Assembly: GCA_946481195.1 (NCBI GenBank)
Contig: CAMLNG010000017.1
Coordinates: 1-17,695, forward strand
Reading direction: 5' to 3'
From: an uncultured Chromatiaceae bacterium
Lineage (GTDB): Bacteria; Pseudomonadota; Gammaproteobacteria; Enterobacterales; Alteromonadaceae
DNA: 17,695 nucleotides
The notes under the pieces: model-generated
Databases searched by the model: none
Seen by the model: only the letters and a program-made list of their open reading frames with translations
What the model was told of the DNA's origin: nothing
Program-made: the position numbers and the translations under genes
Shown here: one piece after another, positions 8,168 through 15,641 of the stretch
Numbering within the stretch: position 1 is the first letter of the stretch
Layout of the letters: each line of letters begins with the position of its first letter

Positions 8168-9049
8168 ATGTCACATACCGATACAGAACTGAGCCATCAG
8201 GAACGCCTGATGCAGGAAATTCGTCGCGGCGTCAGCCATGCTCTGGCCGAAGACTTAGGTTATTTACCCATTCAGCAAGGTGATATCACCGCATCACTGA
8301 TCCCGGAATCACAACAAGCAACAGCCACAGTGATCACCCGCGAAGATTGTGTGATCTGCGGCACTCAATGGGTGGATGAAGTGTTTGCCCAGTTATCTGA
8401 CCAAACCGTGATCCAGTGGTTTGTGCAGGATGGCGAAAAAGTCGCTGCCAATACTGTTCTGTGTGAAATCAGCGGTCCGGCCCGCATTCTGTTAACCGGC
8501 GAGCGCACCGCACTGAACTTTCTGCAGACATTAAGCGGCACCGCCACCACGACCGCAAAATATGTGGCACTGCTTAATGGCAGCAAAACCCGTCTTTTGG
8601 ATACACGTAAAACTATACCGGGTATGCGGCTGGCACAAAAATATGCCGTCAGCTGCGGCGGGGGCAAAAATCACCGGATTGGTTTGTACGATGCTTTTTT
8701 GATTAAAGAAAACCATATCGCTGCTGCCGGCTCTATCGCTAACGCAGTCAGTACTGCCCGCCACAACTTCCCGGGTAAAACCGTTGAAGTGGAAGTGGAA
8801 GATTTAACCGAACTGGAACAGGCGCTGGCCGCCGGGGCCGACATTATTATGCTGGATAACTTCCATATCGCCGACATTATGCAGGCCGTTGCCATTAATC
8901 AGGGCAAAGCCAAGCTGGAAGTATCCGGCAACGTCACCGCCGAGTCACTGAAAGCGTTATCCAGTACCAATGTCGACTATATCTCCAGCGGTGCTTTAAC
9001 CAAAAACGTGCAATCTATTGATTTATCAATGCGACTACGTGTGCGCTAA
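8168..9049 (+). CDS. nadC: Nicotinate-nucleotide pyrophosphorylase (quinolinate phosphoribosyltransferase)
   Basis: The enzyme converts quinolinate and PRPP to nicotinate mononucleotide, CO2 and pyrophosphate in de novo NAD synthesis. The protein is 293 aa (E. coli 297). Family motifs appear in order: RTALNFLQTLSGTAT (113-127), DTRKTIPGMR (145-154), GGGKNHRIGLYDAFLIKENH (164-183), a Glu-rich strand VEVEVEDL (206-213), LDNF (229-232), EVSGNV (251-256) and SSGALTK (273-279). These cover the phosphate- and carboxylate-binding residues of the TIM-barrel active site. The first ATG has a weak ribosome site. An internal ATG at 8210 has AGGA spaced 7 bases and cannot be excluded, but the longer form fits the family length. 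A strong terminator follows. Confidence 0.97.
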   Translation: MSHTDTELSHQERLMQEIRRGVSHALAEDLGYLPIQQGDITASLIPESQQATATVITREDCVICGTQWVDEVFAQLSDQTVIQWFVQDGEKVAANTVLCEISGPARILLTGERTALNFLQTLSGTATTTAKYVALLNGSKTRLLDTRKTIPGMRLAQKYAVSCGGGKNHRIGLYDAFLIKENHIAAAGSIANAVSTARHNFPGKTVEVEVEDLTELEQALAAGADIIMLDNFHIADIMQAVAINQGKAKLEVSGNVTAESLKALSSTNVDYISSGALTKNVQSIDLSMRLRVR

Positions 9050-9083
9050 TGATGCATTCTGCACTGAGATATACCGTGACCAA

Positions 9084-9113
9084 GAAAAAAGTCAGCTGAT
9101 GCTGACTTTTTTC
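9084..9113 (+). terminator. Intrinsic terminator of nadC
   Basis: A perfect 13-bp stem, GAAAAAAGTCAGC / GCTGACTTTTTTC, has a TGAT loop and a T run at the 3' side. It starts 35 bp after the nadC stop. It separates the nadC transcript from pilA. Confidence 0.93.
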
Positions 9114-9142
9114 ATTTTATAGAACAAATAAAATAAAAACTG

Positions 9143-9163
9143 TCAAGTACCATTCAGTACTGA
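9143..9163. promoter_or_regulatory. Candidate enhancer repeat upstream of the pilA sigma-54 promoter
   Basis: TCAAGTAC, 6 bases, GTACTGA is an imperfect inverted repeat. It also gives AGTAC as a direct repeat 10 bp apart, one helical turn. Its centre is about 110 bp upstream of the predicted sigma-54 start, where activators of the NtrC/PilR type usually bind. Assignment to PilR is inferred from position only. Confidence 0.3.
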
Positions 9164-9216
9164 TTCTTACCCCCATAAAATCACCACTTTATTAACAAAA
9201 TATTTTTTATTATGTT

Positions 9217-9229
9217 ATTCAATGCTTTA
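9217..9229 (+). promoter_or_regulatory. Candidate IHF site
   Basis: ATTCAATGCTTTA matches WATCAANNNNTTR with one mismatch and has A/T-rich DNA upstream. It lies between the candidate enhancer and the sigma-54 element, the usual place for DNA bending. In such AT-rich DNA a chance match is quite possible. Confidence 0.25.
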
Positions 9230-9236
9230 TTTTTAT

Positions 9237-9252
9237 CGGCCCGATTATTGCT
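9237..9252 (+). promoter_or_regulatory. Sigma-54 (RpoN) type promoter for pilA
   Basis: CGGCCCGATTATTGCT matches TGGCACGNNNNTTGCW at all but two specified positions. It keeps the essential GG (9238-9239) and GC (9250-9251) exactly 10 bases apart. The predicted start is near 9263, leaving a leader of about 190 nt before pilA. RpoN with PilS/PilR control of pilA is well known in Pseudomonas. The long leader is unusual. Confidence 0.6.
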
Positions 9253-9381
9253 ATATATCCAATTATCAGACCAATCTGGCGATCACACTGTGCTCACTTT
9301 GGGTATTTTTTGGTTTTTTATGTTTTAATTCAATATTTTATGCACATAAAAAATAAATAATTACAAATTTGAATTTTTTTC

Positions 9382-9409
9382 TTGCGTATCGGGCAAATTT
9401 GTCCAGAAT
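9382..9409 (+). promoter_or_regulatory. Weak alternative promoter around a palindrome upstream of pilA
   Basis: TTGCGT and CAGAAT are 16 bp apart and resemble sigma-70 elements poorly. Between them lies GGGCAAATTTGTCC (9391-9404), a 14-bp palindrome with one wobble pair. If real, a repressor bound there could control a second pilA start with a short leader. The evidence is weak. Confidence 0.2.
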
Positions 9410-9454
9410 AGAAAACAGCCCCCCGGGTTAACTACACACAAACGGAGATGTACT

Positions 9455-9877
9455 ATGAAACGTAATCAAGGTTTCACCTTAATCGAATTAATGATCGTTG
9501 TTGCAATTATCGGTATTCTGGCAGCGGTCGCTCTGCCGGCCTATCAGGGTTACACCAAAAAATCGAAGTTCGTGGAAGTGGTGAACGCGACTTCAGGGAT
9601 TAAAGGTCAGGTAGAAATTTGCGCCATCAGCTTAGCAGTCAGCCCAATCGCAGCTTGCGGTAATGGCGCTACAGGCCCAGGTTACGCTGTAGCAAACCTG
9701 GCAGCTCCATACGGTAACGTTGCATCAGTCACTGTGGGTGCGGATGGTGTTATCACAGCAACCGGTACTGCTGCGGTAGACTCAGCGACCTATATCCTGA
9801 CACCAACGCTGGCTAACGGTCAGGTAACTTGGGTCACTTCAGGTACCTGTAAAACTGCCGCAGTTGGTTTATGTTAA
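9455..9877 (+). CDS. pilA: Type IV pilin major subunit
   Basis: This is the structural subunit of type IVa pili (twitching, adhesion, DNA uptake), inserted in the inner membrane and then assembled. The protein is 140 aa. The class III leader MKRNQG is cut by PilD before Phe7, which is then N-methylated; Glu11 is the conserved Glu5 of the mature pilin. The hydrophobic helix [24 protein letters not shown] follows at 7-30. The mature part has four cysteines: C56 and C68 near the alphabeta loop, and C132 and C140 at the end, the latter probably forming the D-region disulfide loop. The start ATG has GGAG 7 bases upstream. It has its own terminator and lies directly upstream of pilBCD, whose products process and assemble it. 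The globular part is the least conserved region and I cannot place it further. Confidence 0.95.
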   Translation: MKRNQGFTLIELMIVVAIIGILAAVALPAYQGYTKKSKFVEVVNATSGIKGQVEICAISLAVSPIAACGNGATGPGYAVANLAAPYGNVASVTVGADGVITATGTAAVDSATYILTPTLANGQVTWVTSGTCKTAAVGLC

Positions 9878-9889
9878 GTTAATCCCGAT

Positions 9890-9916
9890 AAAAAAGCCGC
9901 TTGATGCGGCTTTTTT
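9890..9916 (+). terminator. Intrinsic terminator of pilA
   Basis: AAAAAAGCCGC / GCGGCTTTTTT is an 11-bp stem with a TTGAT loop ending in six T. It lies 12 bp after the pilA stop. It separates the abundant pilin message from pilBCD. Confidence 0.94.
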
Positions 9917-10000
9917 ACTTTTTATCCGGCTGGTTTTTTCTGAATCCTGCCCGCAAGCTGTGCTTTTATTCCACTATCCGGCGAATCACCGTAATTAAAC

Positions 10001-10028
10001 TTGAATCAGCTATTTTTGTTGGCATAAT
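10001..10028 (+). promoter_or_regulatory. Sigma-70-like promoter for pilBCD
   Basis: TTGAAT (4 of 6) and CATAAT (5 of 6) are spaced 16 bp, about 43 bp upstream of the pilB ATG. It lies after the pilA terminator, so pilBCD can be transcribed independently of pilA. Confidence 0.5.
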
Positions 10029-10070
10029 CAGAGATATACTGATTTTTTGCTGTTTTGCAGGACCGCTTTT

Positions 10071-11765
10071 ATGGCACTGAACCCACAATCCATACTGCTG
10101 CGTCGACTGAGCCAGGCAGGTTTAGTGGAGACCGGGTTGGCCCAACGCCTGATCCAGGAAAAAGCCCATCAATATCAAAGCGTTGCCGAACTGCTGATCA
10201 CTGAAAAACTCATCAGCGCCAAAGCCTTAGCCGAAAGTGTTGCAGCCTTTACCATGCACAGTCTGATTGATCTGGATTTTTATGATCTGGACTATGTACC
10301 TGAGCAGGAACGCAACGAAAAACTCATCCGCAAACATTTAGTGTTGCCACTGGGCAAACGCGGCCGCACCTTATTCCTCGGCGTGGTCGACCCGACTGAT
10401 ATGCAGCCAGTGGAAGATTTTGAATTCAGTACCGGTCTGCATGCAGAACTGATTGTTGTTGAATACGACAAACTGCTGAAGCTGATTGACCGGGTGTTTG
10501 ACAGCAAAAATGCCGACAGCTTCACCGGCTCAGACTGGGATTTATCGTCACTGGGGGTGGGTGACAGCGACGATTTAGATGAGAAACCCGGTAGTGAAGC
10601 TGAAGACCAGCCAATCATCACTTTTATCAACAAAATGCTGCATGACGCTGTGCGCAAAGGCGCCTCGGATTTGCACTTTGAGCCCTACGAGAAAAGTTAC
10701 CGCATCCGCTTTCGCATCGACGGTATTTTGCATGAAGTAGCCTCACCGCCTGTAGCACTCGCCGGCCGGTTATCGGCGCGGTTAAAGGTCATGTCCAAAC
10801 TCGACATCGCCGAAAAACGGGTGCCACAGGATGGCCGGATCAAACTGAAACTGTCACAGAAAAAATCCATCGATTTTCGTGTCAGTAGTCTGCCCACGCT
10901 GTGGGGCGAAAAGATAGTAATGCGGATCCTCGATTCCGACAGCGCTATGCTGGGTATCGACATCCTAGGTTACGAAGAAACACAGAAAAAACTCTACTTA
11001 AGCGCGCTGGAACAGCCACAGGGCATGATTTTAGTAACAGGCCCAACCGGTAGCGGTAAAACAGTGTCGCTGTATACCGGTCAGAATATTCTCAACACGG
11101 AAGAGACCAACATCTCTACCGCGGAAGACCCGGTTGAAATTAACTTACCTGGTATTAACCAGGTGCAAATGAACACCAAAGCTGGCCTCACCTTCCCTAT
11201 CGCGTTAAAAGCTTTTTTACGCCAAGACCCTGACGTTATCATGGTCGGTGAGATCCGCGACCTGGAAACGGCTGAGATTGCGATTAAAGCGGCCCAAACC
11301 GGTCACTTAGTACTGAGTACGCTGCACACCAACTCGGCGCCGGAAACACTGACTCGTTTGCTCAATATGGGCGTGCCGGCGTATAACGTGGCAAGTTCTG
11401 TGTCGCTGATTATTGCGCAGCGGCTGGCCCGGCGTTTATGTAATCACTGTAAAGCACCTGAACATTTGCCAGAACAGGAACTGCTGAAACAAGGTTTTAC
11501 CCCGGAGCAGTTACCTACCATGAAATTATTTAAACCGGTCGGCTGTGAATATTGCACCGGTGGCTACAAAGGCCGGGTTGGTATTTATGAAGTGATGCCC
11601 ATTTCCGGTGTGATTGCTGAAAAGATTATGGCGGGTGCCAATTCGCTGGAAATTGCCCAACAGGCGCAGCGGGAAGGCGTTAATAACCTGCGGCAATCAG
11701 GCCTGCTGAAAGCGGCTGCAGGCCTCACCAGTCTGGCCGAAATTAACCGGGTGACCAACGTCTGA
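10071..11765 (+). CDS. pilB: Type IV pilus assembly ATPase
   Basis: This cytoplasmic hexameric ATPase of the GspE/PulE family powers pilus extension. From the chosen start it has 564 aa. An N-terminal T2SSE_N/MshEN-like domain (about 1-140) is followed by a charged linker and the ATPase core. Walker A is GPTGSGKT (324-331), the Asp box is [13 protein letters not shown], Walker B is [12 protein letters not shown] (386-397), and a His-box region is [12 protein letters not shown]. The four zinc cysteines lie in CNHC (457, 460) and CEYC (492, 495), the mark of PilB rather than the retraction ATPase PilT. The frame opens at a TTG (10047), but ATG 10071 has AGGA 8 bases upstream and begins [13 protein letters not shown], so it is preferred. 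pilC follows after 25 bp. Confidence 0.97.
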   Translation: MALNPQSILLRRLSQAGLVETGLAQRLIQEKAHQYQSVAELLITEKLISAKALAESVAAFTMHSLIDLDFYDLDYVPEQERNEKLIRKHLVLPLGKRGRTLFLGVVDPTDMQPVEDFEFSTGLHAELIVVEYDKLLKLIDRVFDSKNADSFTGSDWDLSSLGVGDSDDLDEKPGSEAEDQPIITFINKMLHDAVRKGASDLHFEPYEKSYRIRFRIDGILHEVASPPVALAGRLSARLKVMSKLDIAEKRVPQDGRIKLKLSQKKSIDFRVSSLPTLWGEKIVMRILDSDSAMLGIDILGYEETQKKLYLSALEQPQGMILVTGPTGSGKTVSLYTGQNILNTEETNISTAEDPVEINLPGINQVQMNTKAGLTFPIALKAFLRQDPDVIMVGEIRDLETAEIAIKAAQTGHLVLSTLHTNSAPETLTRLLNMGVPAYNVASSVSLIIAQRLARRLCNHCKAPEHLPEQELLKQGFTPEQLPTMKLFKPVGCEYCTGGYKGRVGIYEVMPISGVIAEKIMAGANSLEIAQQAQREGVNNLRQSGLLKAAAGLTSLAEINRVTNV

Positions 11766-11790
11766 TTAGACGTAGCAGCAAGGAAACTTT

Positions 11791-13017
11791 ATGGCAGCGG
11801 CTCCAAAAATCAAAGAGTTAGACAGCTACGACTGGAAAGGTATCAACAGGCGCGGCAAAAAAACTCAGGGCGAAATCAAAGCCAGCTCGGTGATGGAAGC
11901 CAAAGCGCTGTTACGTCAGCAAGGCATCACACCGTCGCTGGTACGCAAACAAGCCAAGCCATTGTTTGGCGGCGACCCCAAAATTGTGCCGGTGGATATC
12001 GCCATCGTCACCCGGCAAATCGCGACTATGCTCGCGGCCGGTGTGCCTTTGGTGCAGTCGATTGACCTGATTGCTTCGGGCTCAGAGAAAAAGAACCTGC
12101 GCGTACTGATGCAAAAAATCTCGTTAAAAGTTCAGGGCGGTCTGCCGCTGTCTGAGGTCCTGCGCGAACAACCCAAGTATTTCGACGACTTGTACTGCGA
12201 CCTGGTCAAATCCGGTGAACAATCCGGTGCACTCGACCGCATTTTCGACCGGATCGCGATTTACAAAGAAAAAGCCGAAGCGCTGAAGTCAAAAATCAAA
12301 AAAGCCATGTTTTACCCGGTCGCCGTGATTATCGTTGCGCTGATTGTCACCTCTATTCTACTGATTTTTGTGGTGCCACAATTTGCCGAAATCTTTGCCG
12401 GTTTCGGCGCAGAGTTACCTGCCTTTACTCTGTTTGTGGTGAAACTGTCAGAGCTGATGCAGGCTTATTGGTGGGTCGTGCTTGGTATTATCGTTGTCGC
12501 CTTTAAAGTCATCGGCAAAATGTACAAAACCAGTCTGAATTTTCGCACCGCTGCCGATGCGATGATCCTCAAAGCGCCGGTGGTTGGCGATATTCTGAAT
12601 AAAGCCGCAGTGGCGCGTTATGCCCGCACCTTATCGACTACATTTGCCGCCGGGGTGCCGCTGATTGAAGCGCTGGAATCCGCTGCGGGTGCCGCTGGGA
12701 ATGAAATTTACAAAAACGCCATTATGGAAGTACGCGCTGACGTCTCGGCCGGTGGTCAGATGTTCAGCTCGATGAAAACAACTAACCGCTTCCCGGAAAT
12801 GGTGATCCAGATGGTGTCGATTGGTGAAGAGTCCGGCTCATTGGATGACATGCTGGCGCGGGTTGCCAACATCTATGAACAGGAAGTCGATGATGCCGTT
12901 GACGGCCTGACCGCGTTGCTGGAACCATTAATTATGGCGGTGCTCGGCGTGTTAATCGGCGGCCTGATCATTGCGATGTATTTACCAATTTTCCAAATGG
13001 GTGCGGTGATCAAATAA
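11791..13017 (+). CDS. pilC: Type IV pilus inner-membrane platform protein
   Basis: This GspF-family protein couples PilB ATPase movement to pilin insertion. The protein is 408 aa, a normal length. Two T2SSF repeats are seen (about 75-197 and 277-399), each with the pattern RQIATMLAAGVPLVQS or RTLSTTFAAGVPLIEA and later SGEQSGALD or GEESGSLDDML. Transmembrane helices lie at about 174-196, 226-243 and 378-398. The N-terminal segment YDWKGINRRGKKTQGEIKA is typical of PilC. The ATG has AAGGA 6 bases upstream. The stop codon TAA shares its last A with the pilD ATG, so the two genes are translationally coupled. Confidence 0.97.
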   Translation: MAAAPKIKELDSYDWKGINRRGKKTQGEIKASSVMEAKALLRQQGITPSLVRKQAKPLFGGDPKIVPVDIAIVTRQIATMLAAGVPLVQSIDLIASGSEKKNLRVLMQKISLKVQGGLPLSEVLREQPKYFDDLYCDLVKSGEQSGALDRIFDRIAIYKEKAEALKSKIKKAMFYPVAVIIVALIVTSILLIFVVPQFAEIFAGFGAELPAFTLFVVKLSELMQAYWWVVLGIIVVAFKVIGKMYKTSLNFRTAADAMILKAPVVGDILNKAAVARYARTLSTTFAAGVPLIEALESAAGAAGNEIYKNAIMEVRADVSAGGQMFSSMKTTNRFPEMVIQMVSIGEESGSLDDMLARVANIYEQEVDDAVDGLTALLEPLIMAVLGVLIGGLIIAMYLPIFQMGAVIK

Positions 13018-13910
13018 TGTCTATGCCAGAACAACTCTCGCTGATCGTCAGTTTTTTGCAGCAAAATCCGGTCTGGCTGATCAGTACAGTGATGCTGTTT
13101 AGTCTGTGCGTCGGCAGCTTTTTAAATGTGGTGATTTATCGTTTGCCGGTGATGATGGAAAAAAGCTGGCAGCAGGAATATCGCGAATATTTCCAGCCGG
13201 ACGAGCCAGCGCTGCCAACAGAGACTTTTAATCTGGCGACGCCGCGCTCGCGTTGTCAGCATTGCCAAACCCAACTGAGCGCTTTGGATAATATTCCGCT
13301 GCTAAGCTGGCTCAGCCTCGGTGGTAAATGCCGGTACTGTAAAGCACCAATCAGTGGCCGCTACCCTTCAGTTGAACTTTTGACTGCTGTGCTGTCTGGA
13401 CTGGTGATCTGGCAGACCGGTGCGACAGCTTATGGATTGCTGCTGCTGGTGTTGACCTGGTGTCTGGTCGCACTGACCTTTATCGATATCGACAAAATGC
13501 TGCTGCCGGATCAAATCACTTTGCCGCTGCTGTGGCTGGTATTAGCGGCTTCTGCAGCCGGTGTTGGTATTGCACCACAGCAAGCTATTGTTGGCGCGGC
13601 ATTTGGTTATCTGTCGCTGTGGTCAGTGTATTGGGGCTTTAAGTTGCTGACCGGCAAAGAAGGCATGGGTTATGGTGATTTTAAATTAATGGCAATTTTT
13701 GGCGCGCTGCTGGGGTGGCAACAATTGCCTTTGATTATTCTGCTGTCATCTGTGGTTGGTGCTGTAATTGGTAGTGTGATGCTCGCAGTACAGAAAAAGC
13801 AGCAAAGCACGGCGATCCCATTTGGCCCTTACATCGCCGCCGCCGGCTGGATTGCTATGCTTTGGGGCCAGCAAATCAGCGACGCCTATTTACACAGTAT
13901 CGGGCTTTAA
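13017..13910 (+). CDS. pilD: Prepilin peptidase and N-methyltransferase
   Basis: This integral inner-membrane aspartic protease (family A24A) cuts the leader from PilA and other class III substrates, then methylates the new N-terminus. The protein is 297 aa. The N-terminal signature GSFLNVVIYRLP (33-44) is present. A cytoplasmic zinc domain has C80, C83, C105 and C108. The catalytic Asp motifs are FIDIDKMLLPD (155-165) and GYGD (218-221). Several hydrophobic helices follow the zinc domain. The ATG overlaps the pilC stop by one base and has no strong ribosome site, consistent with coupling. A second in-frame ATG at codon 3 is an alternative. In many bacteria this enzyme also serves the type II secretion pseudopilins. 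Confidence 0.97.
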   Translation: MSMPEQLSLIVSFLQQNPVWLISTVMLFSLCVGSFLNVVIYRLPVMMEKSWQQEYREYFQPDEPALPTETFNLATPRSRCQHCQTQLSALDNIPLLSWLSLGGKCRYCKAPISGRYPSVELLTAVLSGLVIWQTGATAYGLLLLVLTWCLVALTFIDIDKMLLPDQITLPLLWLVLAASAAGVGIAPQQAIVGAAFGYLSLWSVYWGFKLLTGKEGMGYGDFKLMAIFGALLGWQQLPLIILLSSVVGAVIGSVMLAVQKKQQSTAIPFGPYIAAAGWIAMLWGQQISDAYLHSIGL

Positions 13911-13915
13911 AAAGC

Positions 13916-14551
13916 GTGCAGCAAAGTAGCAAGCATTTCCGGGTTGGTCTTACCGGTGGTATCGGGAGCGGTAAATCAACAGTCGCGAATGCTTTTGCTG
14001 CGCTTGGCATTGCCGTAGTTGATGCCGATATTGTCGCCAGAGATGTGGTCGCCGCAGGTACAGACGCACTGGCGCAAATCAGTGAGCATTTTGGCAAACA
14101 AGTGCTGACTGCAGATGGACAACTCGACAGAGCAAAACTGCGGCAGATTGTCTTTGCCGATCCAACCGCGAAAGACTGGCTGAATCAGCTGTTGCACCCG
14201 CGCATCCGGCAACAGATGTTGCAGCAACTGGACAGTGCCTTGTCGCCATACAGCTTGTTAGTGGCGCCTTTACTGCTGGAAAACCAGTTAAATCTGTTAG
14301 TCGACGTGGTTTTAGTGGTCGACGTAGCGCCCGAAACACAGTTACACCGCACTATGCAACGCGACCAGAACAGTGCTGAACTGGTGCAGGCTATTATGGC
14401 CGCGCAGTGCAGCCGTGCGGAGCGGCTGGCAGCGGCAGACTATGTCATCAACAATGAAGCACCACCTGCCATGCTAGCTGGTGAGGTGGCAAAACTGCAT
14501 CAGGTCTTTCTGCAGTTAGCTGAAGAAAAACTAGCCAAATCGCTGACTTAG
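13916..14551 (+). CDS. coaE: Dephospho-CoA kinase
   Basis: This enzyme carries out the last step of coenzyme A synthesis, phosphorylating the 3'-hydroxyl of dephospho-CoA with ATP. From the chosen GTG it has 211 aa (E. coli 206). The P-loop GGIGSGKST (14-22) and DADIVARDVV (from 36) are present, followed by LLHPRIR and PLLLENQL typical of the family. The start is uncertain: the frame is open back to a TTG at 13862 inside pilD, and no candidate has a good ribosome site. GTG 13916 lies 5 bp after the pilD stop and gives a family-like length, so translation may depend on ribosomes leaving pilD. An 8-bp A/T-rich hairpin begins at the stop codon. Confidence 0.92.
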   Translation: MQQSSKHFRVGLTGGIGSGKSTVANAFAALGIAVVDADIVARDVVAAGTDALAQISEHFGKQVLTADGQLDRAKLRQIVFADPTAKDWLNQLLHPRIRQQMLQQLDSALSPYSLLVAPLLLENQLNLLVDVVLVVDVAPETQLHRTMQRDQNSAELVQAIMAAQCSRAERLAAADYVINNEAPPAMLAGEVAKLHQVFLQLAEEKLAKSLT

Positions 14552-14567
14552 GTTTATTTTAAACCTA
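14549..14567 (+). repeat. Small hairpin at coaE stop
   Basis: TAGGTTTA-TTT-TAAACCTA is a perfect 8-bp inverted repeat beginning at the coaE stop codon TAG. It is A/T-rich and not followed by a T run, so it would be at most a weak pause or terminator before zapD. Confidence 0.35.
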
Positions 14568-14587
14568 TTGTCTGCCTAATACGGAGT

Positions 14588-15349
14588 ATGGAACTTTTGA
14601 CTGACAGCTGCCTGGTCTACGAACATCCGCTGAATGAAAAAGTCCGTACTTATCTGCGCGTCGAATATCTGTTCCAGCAAGTCCATCATCAGCTGGCGCT
14701 CGCCAATGAATCACAGCAATTAGGCTTTTTCACCTCGTTATTTGCCCTGATTGAAGTTTTGGATCGCAATGATATCCGGCCGGATTTAATTAAAGACGTC
14801 GAGCGCTGTGAAGGCGCTTTGGTCAATTGGTCACGCCATCCTCATATATCAGACGACCTGCTCAGCAGCATGCTGCAAAAATCAGTGCGGTTGCAAAGTG
14901 AACTGTTACGCGGTGCCAAATTTGCCAATGTGCTGAAAGACGATAAGTTTTTAGGCCCGTTGCGCCAACGTTTTTTTATCCCGGGTGGCACTTGTTATTT
15001 TGACCTGCCGCAATTGCAATATTGGTATACGCTGGAACTTGCCGCACGGCAAAAACAGGCACAGGACTGGATAACACAGCTAACGCTGGTCGAACAGGCG
15101 ATTAGTTTTGTGCTGACATTTATCCGCGAACGCGGCCAGTTCCAACAAGTCACCGCCGAAAATGGTTTTTTCCAGAGCAACACCGAACAGTTTGAATTAC
15201 TGCGCCTGCGTTACCCACTGAGTTATGGTTGTTACCCGACGATTAGCGGCAATAAATATCGTTACGCCATTCGTTTTATGCAGCTGTGTGATACTCAGGG
15301 CCGGGCAACCACTGACCAGCATATTGGCTTTGAGCTGGCCTGCTGTTAA
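14588..15349 (+). CDS. zapD: Cell division protein ZapD, FtsZ-bundling
   Basis: ZapD is a cytoplasmic protein that cross-links FtsZ filaments and stabilises the Z ring. The protein is 253 aa (E. coli 247). Recognisable family segments are VYEHPLNEKVRTYLRVEYLF near the start, IPGGTCYFDLPQLQYW in the middle, and a GCYPTISGNKYRYAIRFM stretch. The protein ends in FELACC, as does the E. coli protein. It is predicted soluble, alpha-helical then beta-rich. GGAG lies only one base before the ATG at 14588; TTG at 14597 would be 10 bases away, so neither is ideal and the ATG is kept. It sits with coaE and yacG as in many gammaproteobacteria. Confidence 0.95.
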   Translation: MELLTDSCLVYEHPLNEKVRTYLRVEYLFQQVHHQLALANESQQLGFFTSLFALIEVLDRNDIRPDLIKDVERCEGALVNWSRHPHISDDLLSSMLQKSVRLQSELLRGAKFANVLKDDKFLGPLRQRFFIPGGTCYFDLPQLQYWYTLELAARQKQAQDWITQLTLVEQAISFVLTFIRERGQFQQVTAENGFFQSNTEQFELLRLRYPLSYGCYPTISGNKYRYAIRFMQLCDTQGRATTDQHIGFELACC

Positions 15350-15359
15350 GCCGTATAAT
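15330..15359 (+). promoter_or_regulatory. Sigma-70 promoter for yacG
   Basis: TTGAGC and a perfect TATAAT (15354-15359) are 18 bp apart, overlapping the end of zapD. The predicted start is about 27 bp before the yacG ATG. This would allow yacG to be expressed apart from zapD. Confidence 0.5.
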
Positions 15360-15392
15360 ACCGCTCCTGTTGATCCCTGCTGAGTAATCCTG

Positions 15393-15629
15393 ATGTCGCC
15401 AACTATTGTCAAATGCCCAACCTGCCAGACCGATGTGATTTGGCAGCCTGAATCCCGTTTCCGGCCATTTTGCAGCGATCGCTGCCGGCTGATTGATCTG
15501 GGAGAATGGGCCAGCGAATCCCGCCGCATCGCCGATAAAACCCCGATTGAAGCCGGGATTGGTGATGCAGATTTACTGGCACTGGAAGATGAACTGATGC
15601 AGCAGGACAATCAGTTTTTTAAAGACTAA
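15393..15629 (+). CDS. yacG: DNA gyrase inhibitor YacG, small zinc protein
   Basis: YacG binds GyrB and inhibits gyrase in E. coli. The protein is 78 aa. A Cys4 zinc site is formed by CPTC (C8, C11) and CSDRC (C27, C31). [21 protein letters not shown] is the family core. The C-terminus is acidic and probably flexible. The ribosome site is weak (GAG about 9 bases upstream). It converges with mutT, leaving only 12 bp between the stop codons and no terminator in that gap. Confidence 0.95.
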   Translation: MSPTIVKCPTCQTDVIWQPESRFRPFCSDRCRLIDLGEWASESRRIADKTPIEAGIGDADLLALEDELMQQDNQFFKD

Positions 15630-15641
15630 TCCAGGCTCACA

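Larger units (their letters stand above)
9114..9454 (+). promoter_or_regulatory. AT-rich pilA control region
   Basis: These 341 bases hold no gene and are far richer in A+T than the flanking genes. In order they contain an inverted or direct repeat (9143-9163), an IHF-like site (9217-9229), a sigma-54-type promoter (9237-9252), a CCAAT direct repeat (9259-9275), a TTTTATG-CA-CATAAAA palindrome (9336-9351), and two CAAATTTG palindromes (9364-9371, 9394-9401). A weak sigma-70-like -35 (9382-9387) and the ribosome site GGAG (9444-9447) follow. The spacing looks like enhancer, bending site, promoter and long leader. Confidence 0.6.

Noticed and set aside
9277..9293. Second sigma-54-like element TGGCGATCACACTGTGC
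   Set aside because: The GG and GC are 12 bases apart instead of the required 10.
9273..9296. Possible CRP site around TCACA upstream of pilA
   Set aside because: Only one half (TCACA) matches; the other half at the right spacing does not resemble TGTGA.
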